Assembly (NCBI GenBank): GCA_032358255.1
Contig: JAULBX010007551.1
Span: forward strand, 1 to 64,000
Length of the DNA: 64,000 nt
Source of the DNA: Heterotrichella gracilis
Taxonomy: Eukaryota > Sar > Xanthophyceae > Tribonematales > Xanthonemataceae
Direction: 5' to 3'
Part shown: positions 11,386-24,300 of the stretch, one piece after another
Position numbering within the stretch: the stretch's first letter is position 1
Layout: each line of letters starts with the position of its first letter
The notes under the pieces: generated by a model
The model's input: the letters and a program-made list of their open reading frames with translations, nothing else
Database searches by the model: none
Told to the model about the DNA's origin: nothing
Translations under genes and position numbers: made by a program

Positions 11386-14300
11386 CTAGATATCCCTCGC
11401 TGCCTGGCGCGCCTCTTTGCACGCCGCCTTGTGCTGCGGCCAGTGCTGGTTCTGGCTGCCGCAGTCGGTGCACGCTGCAAGTGACAGCGAGCCTTGCCGC
11501 ATGGACACAGCAGCAGCCCCGCACCCACTCCACACGCGTACCGTTCGTTACTGATCACCCAGCTGACTGCGCGGTAGGCATCACCTCAGATTGGGCCACG
11601 CAAGCCAGCTGCCCGGCCCCCAGGTAGTGTACAAGCCAGCCAGGCATGGCCGGCAGGCTGCTGCTGCTAAGGAAACCACAACTTGTCAGAAGAGTTTCCC
11701 CTACAAATATCACTATCCCAGCGCCCAATCGAAGGAGCCTTGCACCCCTTTGGGCGCGGCTTTGGGCATTGGCAAGTGAGCCGCACGGCGCATTTAATAA
11801 TTTATCCATCACTAGCCTACCTCCTCCCTCCCCTCCCATGGCCGCGCCCGAACCCCCTGCCCCCTCCCGGGCTGCCACCTCGCCCACCCCCCCTGCCCCC
11901 CCCCGCCCGCCACCACCCCGCCCAAACCCCCTGCCGCCGCCCCGCCCATCACCCCCCCCGCCCCGCCTGCCCCGATCCCCTCCCCTCCCTGCTCGGTGCG
12001 GTGACATCCCTCCCCTGTGAGCGCTGGCTTTCTGTGTAGCTGCTTCTTGCAGCTTGTCTCGAATGCCCCCTGGTGCCATCCCAGCTTTATCTGCTTTGAC
12101 CTTTTTCAACTTGCCCTGGTCGTAGTACTCATCCCATTCATCCGCCTGCTTGCGCTTGGGGGCGTCCCCGCTGCAAGACGGGTAAGGGATATTTTAATAG
12201 GTGCCGTGGCAAGCATGTAACTGCATGCAGCTAGCAATAGCACTTAACCACTCAAATATAATTCTAAGCTGCAAATCAGGGTATGCACTTACAGCACTAC
12301 CAAATCAATCCTCCCAGTGCTCTTGGTGTGGGATTGATGCTTCATGAAATGACTGGGCAATGCAGAAGGTGGGCATGTGGGATGTTGATGCATCGTGTGT
12401 GCGTGGCAATGCCTTGTGTGGGGGCAAGCCGCCATGATGGTCAGCACTGCAGTGCAGCACCAGCACACAAACCCTCTTTTAAACCCCAAACCCTAAACCC
12501 TAATTCAAAACCCTCCCGCACGTACCTTGCCCTGGCATCTGCCTCCCTGGCCACATCCCCATCCACATCCTCCCACTTCCCCACAGACGCCAGCCCATGC
12601 CTCCCCCCTTGCATCAGCTGGGCCCTGGCAGCAGCCCCATGCGCCATAGCCACCCCTTGTTGGCTCTGCGCTATAGCAGCACTCCCCTCCCCTTGGAGCT
12701 TGCCTGACCCAGCCCCCTTGGCGCGCTTTGGCTGCGCCGCAGCAGGGTTTACCGCAGGTGCAGCGGAGCCCTCGGTAGGGTCTTGGCCCTTGATTGGGGG
12801 CCAATCAGGGGCCTCCACAGGTGCCGAGGGATCTGGTGCAGGCTGCAGGGAGTGGAAAGGAATGATGAGACCTTTGTGGGTGTGCCCCGCAGAGTGGTAC
12901 ATGTCACAGCCATAGCCTATAGCATAGGCCACACTGGCAATGGAGCAATGTTCCCGCAATGCATGCGCAGCAATCCGCGTTCACATGCCTGGGCAAAGGA
13001 GAAACATCCCTGGTCATGTGTGGAGATCACCAAGGTGAGTCAGAATGAATGAACATACATGAGAATCGGTACCTGCGAGGGTTTCTCAGCTGCTTTTCCC
13101 CCCTCTCCTCCTTTCCGCCTCTTGCTCTTCTCCCCCTGCTTGCCCGCCTCTGCTGTCCGCTTGCGCCTCAAGGGCTTTGGTGTAGGGTCTGGTATGGCCA
13201 GCCACGGCCGGAGAAGCATCGCCCGCCATCCCACACCGCGACCAATCATTGCCCTTGGCCGCAACCCTGAACACCACAGCTAGGGTTTAGGGCTTGAGCC
13301 ACACCACGGCTAGGGGTTAGGGTCTAGATCACGCCACTTCTAGGGTCATGATAGGTGCCGTGCTTTTGAACAAGCGCAGGATGTGGCGTGTGCATCGACA
13401 CCTACAAATGGTGCCGCTAGCAGTCATGTTGGGCAATACACCATAAAGGGCGATGTAACATTCGCACAAAAGCCTGCAAATGGTAGCATCCATCTACGCC
13501 AGCGTCCCAAAAGCTCATATGGCCAATGGTTGTCCTCCTATCCCACAACATAGAGGAGGACACAGCGCCGACCCTACACCCCTCCCTGCCCCCGTCCTCG
13601 CACCTGACCGTATCCTGCCCAGGAGGGAGGGGCTCCTGGCCTGCTTAAGGCCTGCATGGCTTTCATTCGCTGGTTCTGATGGAGAGGCCGCCGGCTCCTG
13701 TCCACCTGGCTGCCGCTCAGGCGTGCAGGAGGGACCCGCTAGGGAAGGCTCCTCTAGGGTCCGGCTAGGGTCTGGTGCAGCAGGTGGGGTGTCAGCACAC
13801 CGCAGGGTTTCATACCAGCACACATTATCAGCACATATTAAGGGTTTGTGTCAGCCTAGGGCAGGGTTTCATGCCAATGATTAGTATCACGCGAGGATTG
13901 CAGCGTGCGCCAAACCACCTCATGCGCCATGGGCTGACAGAATCTGAAAGAGGAAAGCTGGGGTGCTGCTCCCTATGCAGGTATAGACATCTGCAATGCT
14001 CCTGCCCTTGCGCACCTTGCTGTGCCTCGCCAGCCTGCTCATTGGCAGCCTTCCTCTTCACTCCCTTGCTCTTCACCACAGCACTCCCCAGCGCAGCGAC
14101 CTCCCCCTGCACAACCCCATTCTCCTTGGCCTTCTTCACCCCCTTGCCCCCCCCTTCCTGCTGGTTCAGCTCAGCAGCCACCTTGCGCATATTGGCCTGC
14201 ACACCTGCCACCTCCCCTGCATCCACCTCCCTTTTCCCCCCTTGCGCCCCCACTGCTGCCACCTTGCCAGCTGGCAGCGTGCCATTGGCCCCCAAGGGGG

Positions 14301-17220
14301 ACACGTCATGCGTGGGGCGCCTGATGTAGAACAGCATGTAGGCGCGCTGGCCCATCACCATGCGCTCGCTCACCTGCAAAGGTTTGGTAGTGTTAGGGTT
14401 TTGACTTGAGTTTGCGGCAACAGTGTCGTTGCGTGTGCCGCTCACCGCGTACTGGGCCCATGGTACCATGCAGACGATCCAATGCACTTAACCAATGTCA
14501 ACCAGGGGGCGGTTTTTGCTAGGTCAAACATTCCCTAGGCGGCCTCCACGGCAACTCCCCGTGTCAGTGGCATCTGCACCCAAATTTCCAGCCTCCCCGT
14601 CCCCCACCTGCCGCACGCTTGTGTCATCCATGAGGTGCCACATGCCGTTGGCCCCGCGCACAAACGAAAAGTAGTGGCCCGAGTGCACGCTGTGCCCCTG
14701 GTGCACCAGCACGCCATACAGCTCGTAGCTTGTGTCCCCCCCCTTGCGGTGGCTCATGAAGGGGGCCAGGTCAAGGTGGGTGTCGTACTCAACCTTCTTG
14801 TTGATCTTCTGGCCAAACAGGCTGAAGCCAAACCTGCGCCAAAGAGTGCGGGTCCGGGATGGAAACACAGCAGGAAACAACAGGGCGGGCCTTGAAAGCC
14901 ATTGCATGAACCTGTTTAATACCATGAAAGTCAACAATGCGCAGCGTGCCTCAAAGACCTGCCAGGTGGTGCATATTGCTTGCCAGACAAGGTGGCTAAC
15001 CACTGCCACGATCCATAGGCCACAGCGCAACCCCATTACAACAAGCACAGATGTCATCCCCCATCCGATCCTTCCATTCCCCCCCTCCACAGAAATACAA
15101 CACCGCTTCCCCTCCGCACCTCTTGAGCTGCAGCACCAGCACGTTAGGCGCCTCATCGATGGTCATGCACTTGACCGCGGGCCGCAGCGCCTTCTCGCGC
15201 GGGCACCTGTACCTGTTGTCGCCCTCAAGCTTCTCCTTGCACGTGAAGCGCTGCAGCGCGCGCGTGACGCTCTCTGCGCGGTTGATCTCCAGCGACAGGC
15301 ACAGCCACGGCTCGTAGCAGTTGGACTCGTAGCCGCACCCGGCGCAGCGCACCTGGCAAGGGGCGGGTGGGTTGGTGGGGGGCCACTATGACATCCAAAT
15401 CGATCGATTGATTGAGCTCACATGTTCCCGTAGCTAACCCCTAAATCCTATCCCTCGATTGCCCCCATATCCATAATGCTGCAAACCCTCAACCCACAGC
15501 ACGCTCCCAAAACCAGGTTGCAGCTTGGCCAAACTAAACCCCGATTTTGAAACACTGAAAACCCTGGTGCCCCACCTGGCTGCGCAGCTTGCCCCCAAAC
15601 ACGCGGTAGATGAGCGTGTGCGCCGCGGCCGCCTGTGCCGGCGGAGGCCGCGGCTTCATGACCGCCACAGCTGCCTCGTGCATGGCGTCCAGCAGTGCGA
15701 TCAGGAACTCGTGCGCGTCCTCCTGGCGGCCAAGGCGGAAGCTGCAAGGAGAATTTGGGGCGGTGTGGCTTGAGCAATGGCAACGGCTTGACCATGACTG
15801 TTACACCATCAGCTGTAATTGGCCAATGGCAAGTCCTAGATCTGCTATAGTCAGTTACATCCGTGTGCATGGAGAGTGCGTATGATTTGCATGCCAAGCC
15901 CTACTCAAGCCCACCGCAGCACAATCGCTGTGTTCCCATGGTTAAATCCGAGCGGACCTGCCCCACCCACCACCTGATCACCTCCTCATGCACCACCGCC
16001 AAGGCCCCTTGCACCACCCACCTCTTGGAGATGCGCCTCAGGTTCTTGGCCAGCCCCTGCGGCGCAACTATCGCAGCCCTCGAGGTCAGCGCGCGCACGA
16101 TGTGGTCCTGGGTGATCCGCAGCAGGTCATGCTGCTGTTGCTGATGGTGTTGCTGCTGGTGGTGGTGGTGGTGGTGGTGGTGGTGGTGGTGGTTCTGGTG
16201 CTGCTCGTGATGGTGGGGCGGCTTGTGTTGGTCTGGGCTGTCTCCTGCTGCTGCCAGGAACGCCTCTGCCAGTGGCGGCGTGTGCGTGAGGCACTGCAGG
16301 ACTGAGTTCATGAAGCAGGTGTTGCCCAGGTTTTGGAGGCCGGTGCCCTGGAGGGAGGGTAATGACTGTAAGGGGAGGGCTGGTGGACCGATTGGGCAGG
16401 GTTTGGGTGCGTGTGGCGTGCCGCTCGTGCTAGGCGGTTGGTGTCTGCGTTGTGCGTCAGATGCACGCCACCCACAATTTTGTGGGAAAATTGGTACTAC
16501 ATTCCATGCAGGAAAGACTACCTGGCAGTCAGGTAGTTTTTGGGAGAAGGATTTAAGTGCATGCATGCATAAACTTGACCCAGCGCCATATGCATGCATA
16601 TCTCGGCCATAGGCACCACGTTGCTGACACACAGTGTGAGCATGCTATGGCATACAGAATGGCAGTGAGGATCCACAAAGAAGCTGTTCACTGCACAAGA
16701 TTGAGCAGCTAGTGTGCATGCCATTTTCCAATAATCCAACAGTGACCATACCGTTCTCCGTACAGCAGTCCACTGCATGGATAGCTGTTGCGCTTGTGAG
16801 CTGCTCTTGCGTTTCTGCGCCATCTCTTCTAGCTCTTGTCGCGCTGGCGAGGCTTCGAGCTGCGTTGCCGGCGGCTGCATCCACCACCATGGCATCATTT
16901 GCCACCGTATGCATGCATTGTCATTGCCGCACGCAACTCCAAGATGACGTCCAACAAAGCTAGCCCGAAAGCCCAAGATGTCATAATTGACAAAAGCAAG
17001 CGAATAGTATGCCATTCCTGGCACTACTGTTCGCCCTCGCCACGATGCAAGCCTCCGCCCAACACCTCACCTGCGCCGGAGTGTCGTTGAGGAGAATTAG
17101 CTCCACGCCTTGCGGGATGGCAACAGTATGAGCATCTGCTCGCTGAGCTTTGACGAAGGCGATTGTCCGCAGGGGCTGGGCGTTGGTTGGGTGCAGGTGG
17201 AGGCCACCGCTGGCAACCAT
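11386..17220 (-). CDS. USP36/USP42-type ubiquitin C-terminal hydrolase
   Basis: Cysteine protease that removes ubiquitin from substrates; animal USP36 acts in the nucleolus. Catalytic parts seen in order: Cys box [17 protein letters not shown] (about 16340), QEDAHEFL (about 15710), a zinc knuckle [10 protein letters not shown] (about 15340), LVLQLKR (about 15130), and the His box HSGHYFSFV with the Asp of HLMDDTSV (about 14650). Exon 1 (17071-17220, ATG at 17220) and the next exon keep phase 0. After the domain come long Lys/Ala/Pro-rich exons, a block [17 protein letters not shown] resembling the USP36 C-terminus, and an Arg/Gly-rich tail. A donor at 11820 (G|GTAGGC) joins in frame to an exon at 11386-11474 ending in [13 protein letters not shown], like half a MYND zinc finger; without this splice the protein would read on to a stop at 11555. 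A poly-His/Gln stretch interrupts the catalytic domain. Confidence 0.85.
12482..12505. repeat. Interstitial telomere-like tract (CCCTAAA)n
   Basis: AACCCTAAACCCTAA in an intron of the USP gene. Similar tracts occur at about 13279-13300, 27174-27192, 47030-47055 and 50850-50868. Confidence 0.85.
16136..16196. repeat. (GTG)n/(TGC)n microsatellite coding poly-His/Gln
   Basis: A run of GTG triplets flanked by GCTGTT-type triplets lies inside the first catalytic exon of the USP gene. On the coding (minus) strand it encodes about a dozen histidines followed by mixed Gln/His. It falls between the Cys box and the conserved [10 protein letters not shown] helix, so it should be a variable surface loop. 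Confidence 0.85.
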
Positions 17221-18594
17221 GCTCAAAAGCGCAACCCTAGAAACATGACGGAGCCTGTTGGGGAGCGACTGCAGCCGACCAAGGCCTTGCGTACAAGTTC
17301 AACACGCCGAAGGTTTTAGTTGACGCCGGGCATACGACACGACAGGATAACCTTTTAAGCCTGTACCGTACGCCCCGAGCTTTGACTATTCAAACTGTGC
17401 GGCGCCAGGGGCGGCAGTCCCAGGAGTGGGAAGCCTACTGTAAAGCAAGTATACACACACGGCAACGAGACTTTGTGCTTCAAGCCACTGCAGCCAATCC
17501 ACTATTGGCCCCGAATAAGAGGCAGTCTGTGAGGTTCTTTTTGGTCTACAACTTTTCAAGGAGTAGGAACAGGGATCTCTCCCAGAGGGGCCCCGCGCCT
17601 GTGGCACTTGAATTGGAGCGAATGCCATTAACGGTCACTCGGCCAGTCAACACACTTACCTTTCACAAGACTTTCAACGACCAAAGTGCACTCCTGGTGT
17701 TGAGCTCAACGCAAGCTTCGAATCTTGGTGCAAAACTTGCTGAAAAGGGCAGTGCCATGGTCCATTGGGTTTGCCACGCTGGAGCGCAACAGAGTAGGTG
17801 CGCCCTACTGTGCCACCCAAGGCCCTCCCCGATACTTTTGCAGCCATCACCATAGTGTGCCAAGCAGGCCATGACACAGGGCAGCGATGAATGTAAAATA
17901 ACAGCTTTCAAAAAACCCTAGACAGCCACTAGAATATGGCCAGGGTGTGGTAAAACAAAATGGTGTGCAAGTGCTCACTCCTCAGGCCCTGGGGTTCAAT
18001 GGTTTGCCGCGCACACACACGTTCAAATCCCACACGCGCCAGTGCGCCACCACAACCAGTAGGTATAACTAGAAAATAATGTGCCAGCACAGAGTCAAGT
18101 GGTGGCACTTAGCTAGATAATTAGTGGCCACCACCCGAGCCGCTGCTGACACGTAACTATCTGGTTGTAGTGGGCACTGCAGAGGTCAAGCGTGCGTCAC
18201 CTGCAACTCATCAAAGCCAAAATGGCTGATAAAATATGCAATGGGTGACCAGCTATACGCGCTGCATTTTAGCTATAGCTACATATAGCTGCCGGTTGTA
18301 AAAATATGGGCTGCGAGAGGCGCACAAATGACAACGCGAGCGGGACCGTGGTTGGGTGTTTGGCACGATAAAACCTCCTGAAGTGAGAAAAATATGCATA
18401 CACTTGGTTCAGGAAAATGATACACTAATAATTATGCCTCTCAGATGCACGAGTGGAAAAACATAATGCACAAAAGTGTGACAACGTCATTGCTACCCCA
18501 CAACATAGTAACCCAATGCTACCCCACAATACGTCAACCCCATGCTAGCCTGGTGCAGCTGCCAAGTGCGCCTGGTCTGGGTGTCCTGCATGGC
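17221..18594. other. Upstream region of the USP gene and 3' flank of the GUCD1-like gene
   Basis: This should hold the USP promoter near its left end and the downstream region of the GUCD1-like gene at its right. A 157-codon plus-strand open frame has no family signature. A GTTCAAATCC block near 18021 resembles a tRNA B box, but no cloverleaf forms. Otherwise AT-rich with no supported gene. Confidence 0.4.
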
Positions 18595-20261
18595 TCACAG
18601 GTGCACCACCAGCAGGTCCTCATCGGTGCCAAAGGACCTGCGCGCCGCCTCCAACACCGAGGCGCTCACAGCAATGCCCTCCACGTTGCTGGCTGGGTCT
18701 TGCACCATGAACTGGTCAGTGGCGCGGTGGTAGCCACACACCACCACATAATGACCTGCAGCGCACGGGCAAGTCAGCGGCGCTCCACACTGACGCGCTG
18801 CCAACTAGTGCCATCAGGGAGACGCTGCCCAGTGCTGAGCGTGAATATTACAACCATCTGTAAACTGCTGCACAGTGACGCACACTCCAAATGCTGGGTA
18901 AATAAACCATGGCCTACACATGGCTCCAAATGGTCCACTGCATTTTGTAGTGGGACGGACCAGCCACGTCTCTCACCTGTGTAGCCCATATCCAGGGTGC
19001 TGACTGGTGACCCTTCTGCAGCATAGACCCACGACCAGGACAGCTTGCTCTTGTCCACCAGCATTATCAGCAGCTTTTTACCGGTGCACATCAGGTCCTT
19101 CACCTCCTGCTGGCTCAGGCTGCGCTCCTCAACCGTGATACCAGCTGACTTGGCATCCTGCACAGGAGAAGCCCATCAGGTTGATTGCCAGCGCCAGAAA
19201 CAGAAACGGCGCCAATCGTTGTGAAGTTGCAACCACACATATGAAAATGGGGTAAGTTGTATCCCACCTTGAACAGCTGCTGCACCCGTGCTTCGTCCTC
19301 CTCAAGGCTCTCAGCATAGAACCTTTCGTTGACGTAGTCAGGGTTTGCGCCTAGGGTGATGGTGAAGAAGCTTAGGCTCAGCCCACAGCGCCTCAGCAGG
19401 TATGCCAGGTCAACTGTCCACACACTTGTGGTGTCGCAAAGGCTGCGCAGGCTTTCAAGGGTGTACCGGTGCAGGCCCAGGGCCTGAAGGACCATCAGTG
19501 CACAGGCCAGCCCACAGTCCCTGCAACAAAGCAACACAGGGTTTTGGACTGTGCACTTGGAACACTGCTCCCACTGCCTCGTCAGATGAAGCACCTTGTT
19601 GAAAGACAGAAACCAAGGGTGGAGTGCAAAGCCTTCCAACAGGAACGAGCCCAGCTGGGGGTATGCCAGGGTTATGATAAGGCCAAGGGCAGCAGGTAGA
19701 GAGAAGCTACGCGTACCAGTTGAAGTGTTGGCGGATGTGGGGCACATGCACACGAATTAAGCTGTCGTCTTCCTCCAGCTGAACTGGATAGGCGTAGTCA
19801 GGAACAGGAGCAGCACTGCTCGTGCCCTTGCCATAGCCTGGGTCCGCGTCCCACTCATCCCACTCTGCTACCCTCCCACTGCAAAGAAAGGACACGGCAT
19901 GTTGATGCGTGCAACAAGCGGCAGCAATACAACTACAGGGTTGTTACTTTCGTTAGTTTCTGTGCACAAGGTAAGCAAGAACTCCCCGCCACCCTTCCGA
20001 CACCAAACATTGGACAGCCGCTGCACAGCTGACCCCTTGTCTGTGGCCCAATAGAACTGACGTTGGGAAGAGTTCACAAACCAACGACTATATGAACCAA
20101 AAAGGGAATCTGTCAGGTTGGCAGGCAGACAGAACACAGGCGTGGGCAACTCAACCGCCGGAACACCAACTTTCCAGCTTGGCAAATTGCACATACGAGG
20201 GAAATACTTACCTTCCAGCAAAGGTGCTACCCTCCACAGGTATGGGGGCCGTCACCATCAT
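18595..20261 (-). CDS. GUCD1: GUCD1/plant guanylyl cyclase 1-type protein (C39-like fold)
   Basis: Member of the Guanylate_cyc_2 family (PF09778). Exon 1 (20212-20261) starts at ATG 20261 and ends in a strong AAG|GTAAGT donor; exon 2 (19717-19878) contains EWDEWDADPGYG and VPHIRQHFNW; the splice completes the hallmark NWDCGLACALMVLQ. Later exons give DLAYLLRRCGLSLSFFT, LSWSWVYAAEG, and GHYVVVCGYHR with QDPAS, then a stop at 18595. The invariant Cys (DCGLAC), His (GHYVV) and Asp (QDPAS) match the order of a C39-like papain-fold triad. Family members have been reported as guanylyl cyclases in plants, but the fold suggests a thiol hydrolase; substrate unknown. No leader peptide is evident, so it is probably cytosolic. 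Confidence 0.85.
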
Positions 20262-21376
20262 ATGGCCGAATTCTCTTCAAACCGTCCTCAGGAATACGAA
20301 CAAGTCACCAAAACATGTCACCAATTGCCCTGAGTGGGTACAGCAGGCCTAGCAAGGTCAGGGGGGACGAGGAACAGGGCAGAACAGGAAACCCCTGTTC
20401 CCTATGAACGACCACTATATGGACGTACAATCACCTGCGAAAGTGTACAGGAACCAATTACCGCCAACGCCTTATTTTTGCCTTCACAAGGCCGTTTGGG
20501 TGTGCTTTCGTGCATGGGAGCTTCCATCCCGCTCACCCTTAACGTGCGGGTTCACCCCTTGATAAGGACCCTAGTTTAGGGTGCAACACAGCAGGCCTAT
20601 GGTTAAGAAACAGGCCGGCCTACGGTGACACAACTTGGTTACGTATGCTGACTACTAAGTTTCTACAAGCAGCACTGCAAGTGATGTTGGGTGCGTCCGA
20701 ATTGATCAACCTATAATATGCAACTTTCCGAAACGGGCGCTGCATGGCATGGGCCTTGCCATCATGGGAGCTGTCCAGCCCATTTGCCACTGGCATGTTA
20801 GGTATTAACTAGTAAAAACCCATCACCGTGACTGGCTTTATGCATCTGACTGGCAGGTGCATGCCAACAAATAGGTTGTGCTCCCCCATTTCCTCCAACA
20901 ATTTGCCATAGCCCTTGTATTCTACGCTGTCACGAAATTCAGTAAGTGTACCGCGGTATTACTATTAAACTACTACAGCAACACTAAGTGCCGAAATAGC
21001 AATACATAAAAGTTCAGCACTTGGAGCAGTGAATAAATGGAAACGCCTAAATATATTGTACAATAGAAAATATATAGGGCCAATAGGTCTACAAATGTTT
21101 GCACACAAAGATATTGGAGTGTGGCAATACAGTTAGTGAACGAGCAAGTTCATGTCCACAAGCACCTCATGTCGGCAGCGCACTGACCTGGAATTAAATG
21201 GGTGTTCAATAGCAAGGCGAATTTGTGTTCCCTTTCAGGCACGCACGCAATTGAACATGTAACAATAAGAATAACAACGAGTGGGCAACACGCTGGGGCT
21301 GGGGCAGTATCCTCATCTGAACATGCATGTGTTTGTTTTGATGGAATACAAATCCAGAGATGAGTTCATTACCGCA
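20262..21376. other. Spacer upstream of the GUCD1-like gene
   Basis: Contains the presumptive promoter of the GUCD1-like gene and, on the right, the AT-rich 3' region of the polyamine oxidase gene. No gene is supported. A pair of similar blocks (AGGCCTATGGTTA and GGCCTACGGTGA) occurs near 20590-20630. Confidence 0.4.
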
Positions 21377-24300
21377 TCACCCCTGCAATCCCCAGCTCCT
21401 CAACAGCCTGCGCGCCTCGTGCTGCCCCGTCAGGAACGCCCCTGCCGTGCACCCATAGTGGTCCCTACTGGTGGCCTCACCACAGAACAGCAGCACAGGG
21501 CAGGCACCCGCACCACAGCCATTGGCAGCAAGTGCTTCAGCTGCCGTGCCACCAGATGTGGTGATGGGTGCTCCCAATCTGTCAATGTCCTCCACTGTGG
21601 AGCCCGTGGGAATGTAGGAGTAGGAACCAAGGAAGAGCGGGTCAGTGCCCCACTTTGTTCTGTGTACGATGGGCGGGCCGGAGGCGCCCGCTGGGAGCGA
21701 AATGGCTGGGAATACCTGCAGCAGCTTTTCAACCCCTGCCACCACCTCTGCATCCGATGCCTGCTCCATCTCCATTGCATACTGCCCCCCTATCCACAGC
21801 ATTGCGCAGCAGCAAGGCGACCCGGGTTGCAGCTGCAGTGCTGCCTCCCCATTGGTTGCTGACAAAGCGTGGGCATGGGATGATGTCAAGCTAGGGGGCA
21901 CACTGTCCACCGTCGCCTGGCGGTCGGGGGCAGCACCCAGAAATGTGCCCTCAATAGCCGTATTTGACACCCCGATTAGACCCCTGCCGCCAAATGTGAT
22001 TGCGTGCGTGCCCCTAACCCATGCCGGCACATCTGGGTCCTGCTCGAGCTGCTCATCCCACTTCAGGCGCAGCTGATTAGACTGCAAATCCAAAAATGTA
22101 AGCTGCGATTCTCCATCCCCATGTGCAGCCCCAGTGACGTCCCACAGGAGGCTGTATGACCTGAAATCTGGCAGCTGCGGGGGCCCGCTGGGATCCAATT
22201 CCAATTTGTACTCGAGGAAGATTTTGTCCACCACCCCAAGCTGGATTGCGTTGATGGCATCTACCTTCCAGGCGGGCAGTGGAGGGTCAAACATGGCAGC
22301 GTGGTTGACCTGTGCACATGAGGGAGCAGTCAGGAGGAAGGAGGTGTTGAGGGGCATTAACAGCTTCAGGCACCCAGCAGCTTTTCCAGCAGCTTTTCCA
22401 GCTCAACAGGATAAATCAGGGGTTGGCGCAAGCGTGGGCAGGCTCCTTGCTGATGTGTCTTTTTTGCCGCAATTGCAAGTAATAACGACAATAATATGTC
22501 AGCAAGACCTTGTTTTTGTGTGTGAAGATCACTGTATACATGGCCCATTATAATATTCCTAAGAACATCAATAATGTATCCTGGTCATATGTCGTTATGC
22601 GTATACAGCAGGAATGTCACATTTAGCAGCAATGGTAGCAGGGGCGGTGCATTGTGATTGCAAGGGTGCCATAGCTATATGGGTAGCAACATGGTGTAAA
22701 CATGATACTGCAAGATTCGCTGCGTGTGGCTACAGCACCCGCCCCTTTCTACACTCGTGAAGGAATGCAAGCGTGCATGCCCACCGGCCCCACCTGCAGC
22801 ACTCCCACGGACATGGTGAGGATGGCCGCATCTGCGCTGAAGCTCCTTCCATCCTCGCACGCCACCTCCACGCCCTCCTCTCCCCATGTGACACTGCACA
22901 CCTTGGCGCCATACCGGATGTCAAGGGAGGCGGCCTCAGCCATCTTGGCCAGCAGGTTCTGCATGCATGTGGGTGCACCTATATCAGCATGTGGGCGGGT
23001 GAATCGGGGCATTACTCACCACATTCAGTACTAGCCTGACCGTCACTGACAGGCCTGGGGCTGCCATTTCCATCCCAAAAATGAGGAGGCAAAAGCTGGT
23101 GCTTGGCATGGAGGCCTTATTGTAAATGTGATTGAAACTATGTGACCAAAGGAGGCCAATCCTGCCTCCCCCTCCTCCCCACCCGGCCCCACTGCTGCAC
23201 CATCACCTCACCTGAAACCCCCCTGGCACAGGTATGTTGAAGCCGTCAAATATGTTGTACTCCCCCACGCAGTCCTGTGACATGTCCAATGAGCTGTTGG
23301 CCGCATAGATGGCGCGATCCATCATCTCACCCCAGCGCCACGCCTCGGCAGCCAGCACCCAATCCGCCTCATCACAAGGGCTGGCCAAACACATCTGCGC
23401 AGCGGAAATGTATTGAGGGGTTTGCAAGGGTTTCTTCTACCCCTATTGCACAGTGCCTGGCGCTTGGAAGGTGGGAATTGCAAGCGAAGCACGACTCAGA
23501 TGTGTGCAAAGTGCTCACATAGTGTGTGCGTGACCTGGGATGGATCAAAGGTTGGCCAAAGGCACCAAGGTACATCTTGCCTTTTGCCACTGCTGCTGGA
23601 TGTATTGGCCGATGCTGGTCAGCTCTGGGTTGGCGCGCTGGCCACAGGCCTTCCACCCATCGAAATACGCGCTTAAACCCTTACGTAGGGTTTCCACATC
23701 CTCGCCTGACACTGCCTGCGCCTCGCCCTTGCGCACCCACTGGGAGGCTTCAAGCCACTTGGGGCCAACTGGAGGCACACAAAAAGGGGGTTGCTTGATG
23801 CTTGTGTGTGCCTTCATGCGTGTTCAAGTGCTGGTGCAGGTGCATACCCATGTGTAGGCGCGTGGAGTGTGAGGTAGGGGGCGTTTGATGCCCATCAAGT
23901 TTGGCCAACACGCTGCGCATCTGCCATGAAGTGCTGTGTTATGACGAATGGCGGTGCCAATGCCGATGTAAACCCTAGGGTTTTGCTCACCAGGCTTAGG
24001 GTTTGGTTGAATAACCCCATGCGCCACTGCCAGCTCGTAGATGGGGTTGCCTTCCAGCCCGTGCATCCATGCAGCTCCCTTCTCTACTACGCCACAGCCT
24101 CCCACCTGGCAATGGTTGCACACAAGTAGCGTTGAGAGAACTGCGACGGACTGTGATGTGCCACAGATGGATTTACCGTTCAAGTGCCAGACAGTAGGGA
24201 TACTGTTAAGAGGAAGAACTTTATAATGGCACTTAGTTAACAGTTACAGATGCCGGAGGTATAGAAGGCGCAGTGGAGGCCTGTAACCCTAACCCTAGTC

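Noticed and set aside
11555-12109. USP C-terminus reading through to the stop at 11555
   Set aside because: The peptide past the Arg/Gly tail looks like translated intron, and a frame-preserving splice to the MYND-like exon exists; kept as the alternative end.
13480-13884. Separate plus-strand gene at 13.5 kb
   Set aside because: It is the complement of Pro/Ser-rich C-terminal exon sequence of the minus-strand USP gene.
17961-18060. tRNA-like A and B box pair (TGGTGTGCAAGTGC and GTTCAAATCC)
   Set aside because: The T-arm does not pair and no anticodon or acceptor stem could be drawn; at most a decayed tRNA-derived SINE head.
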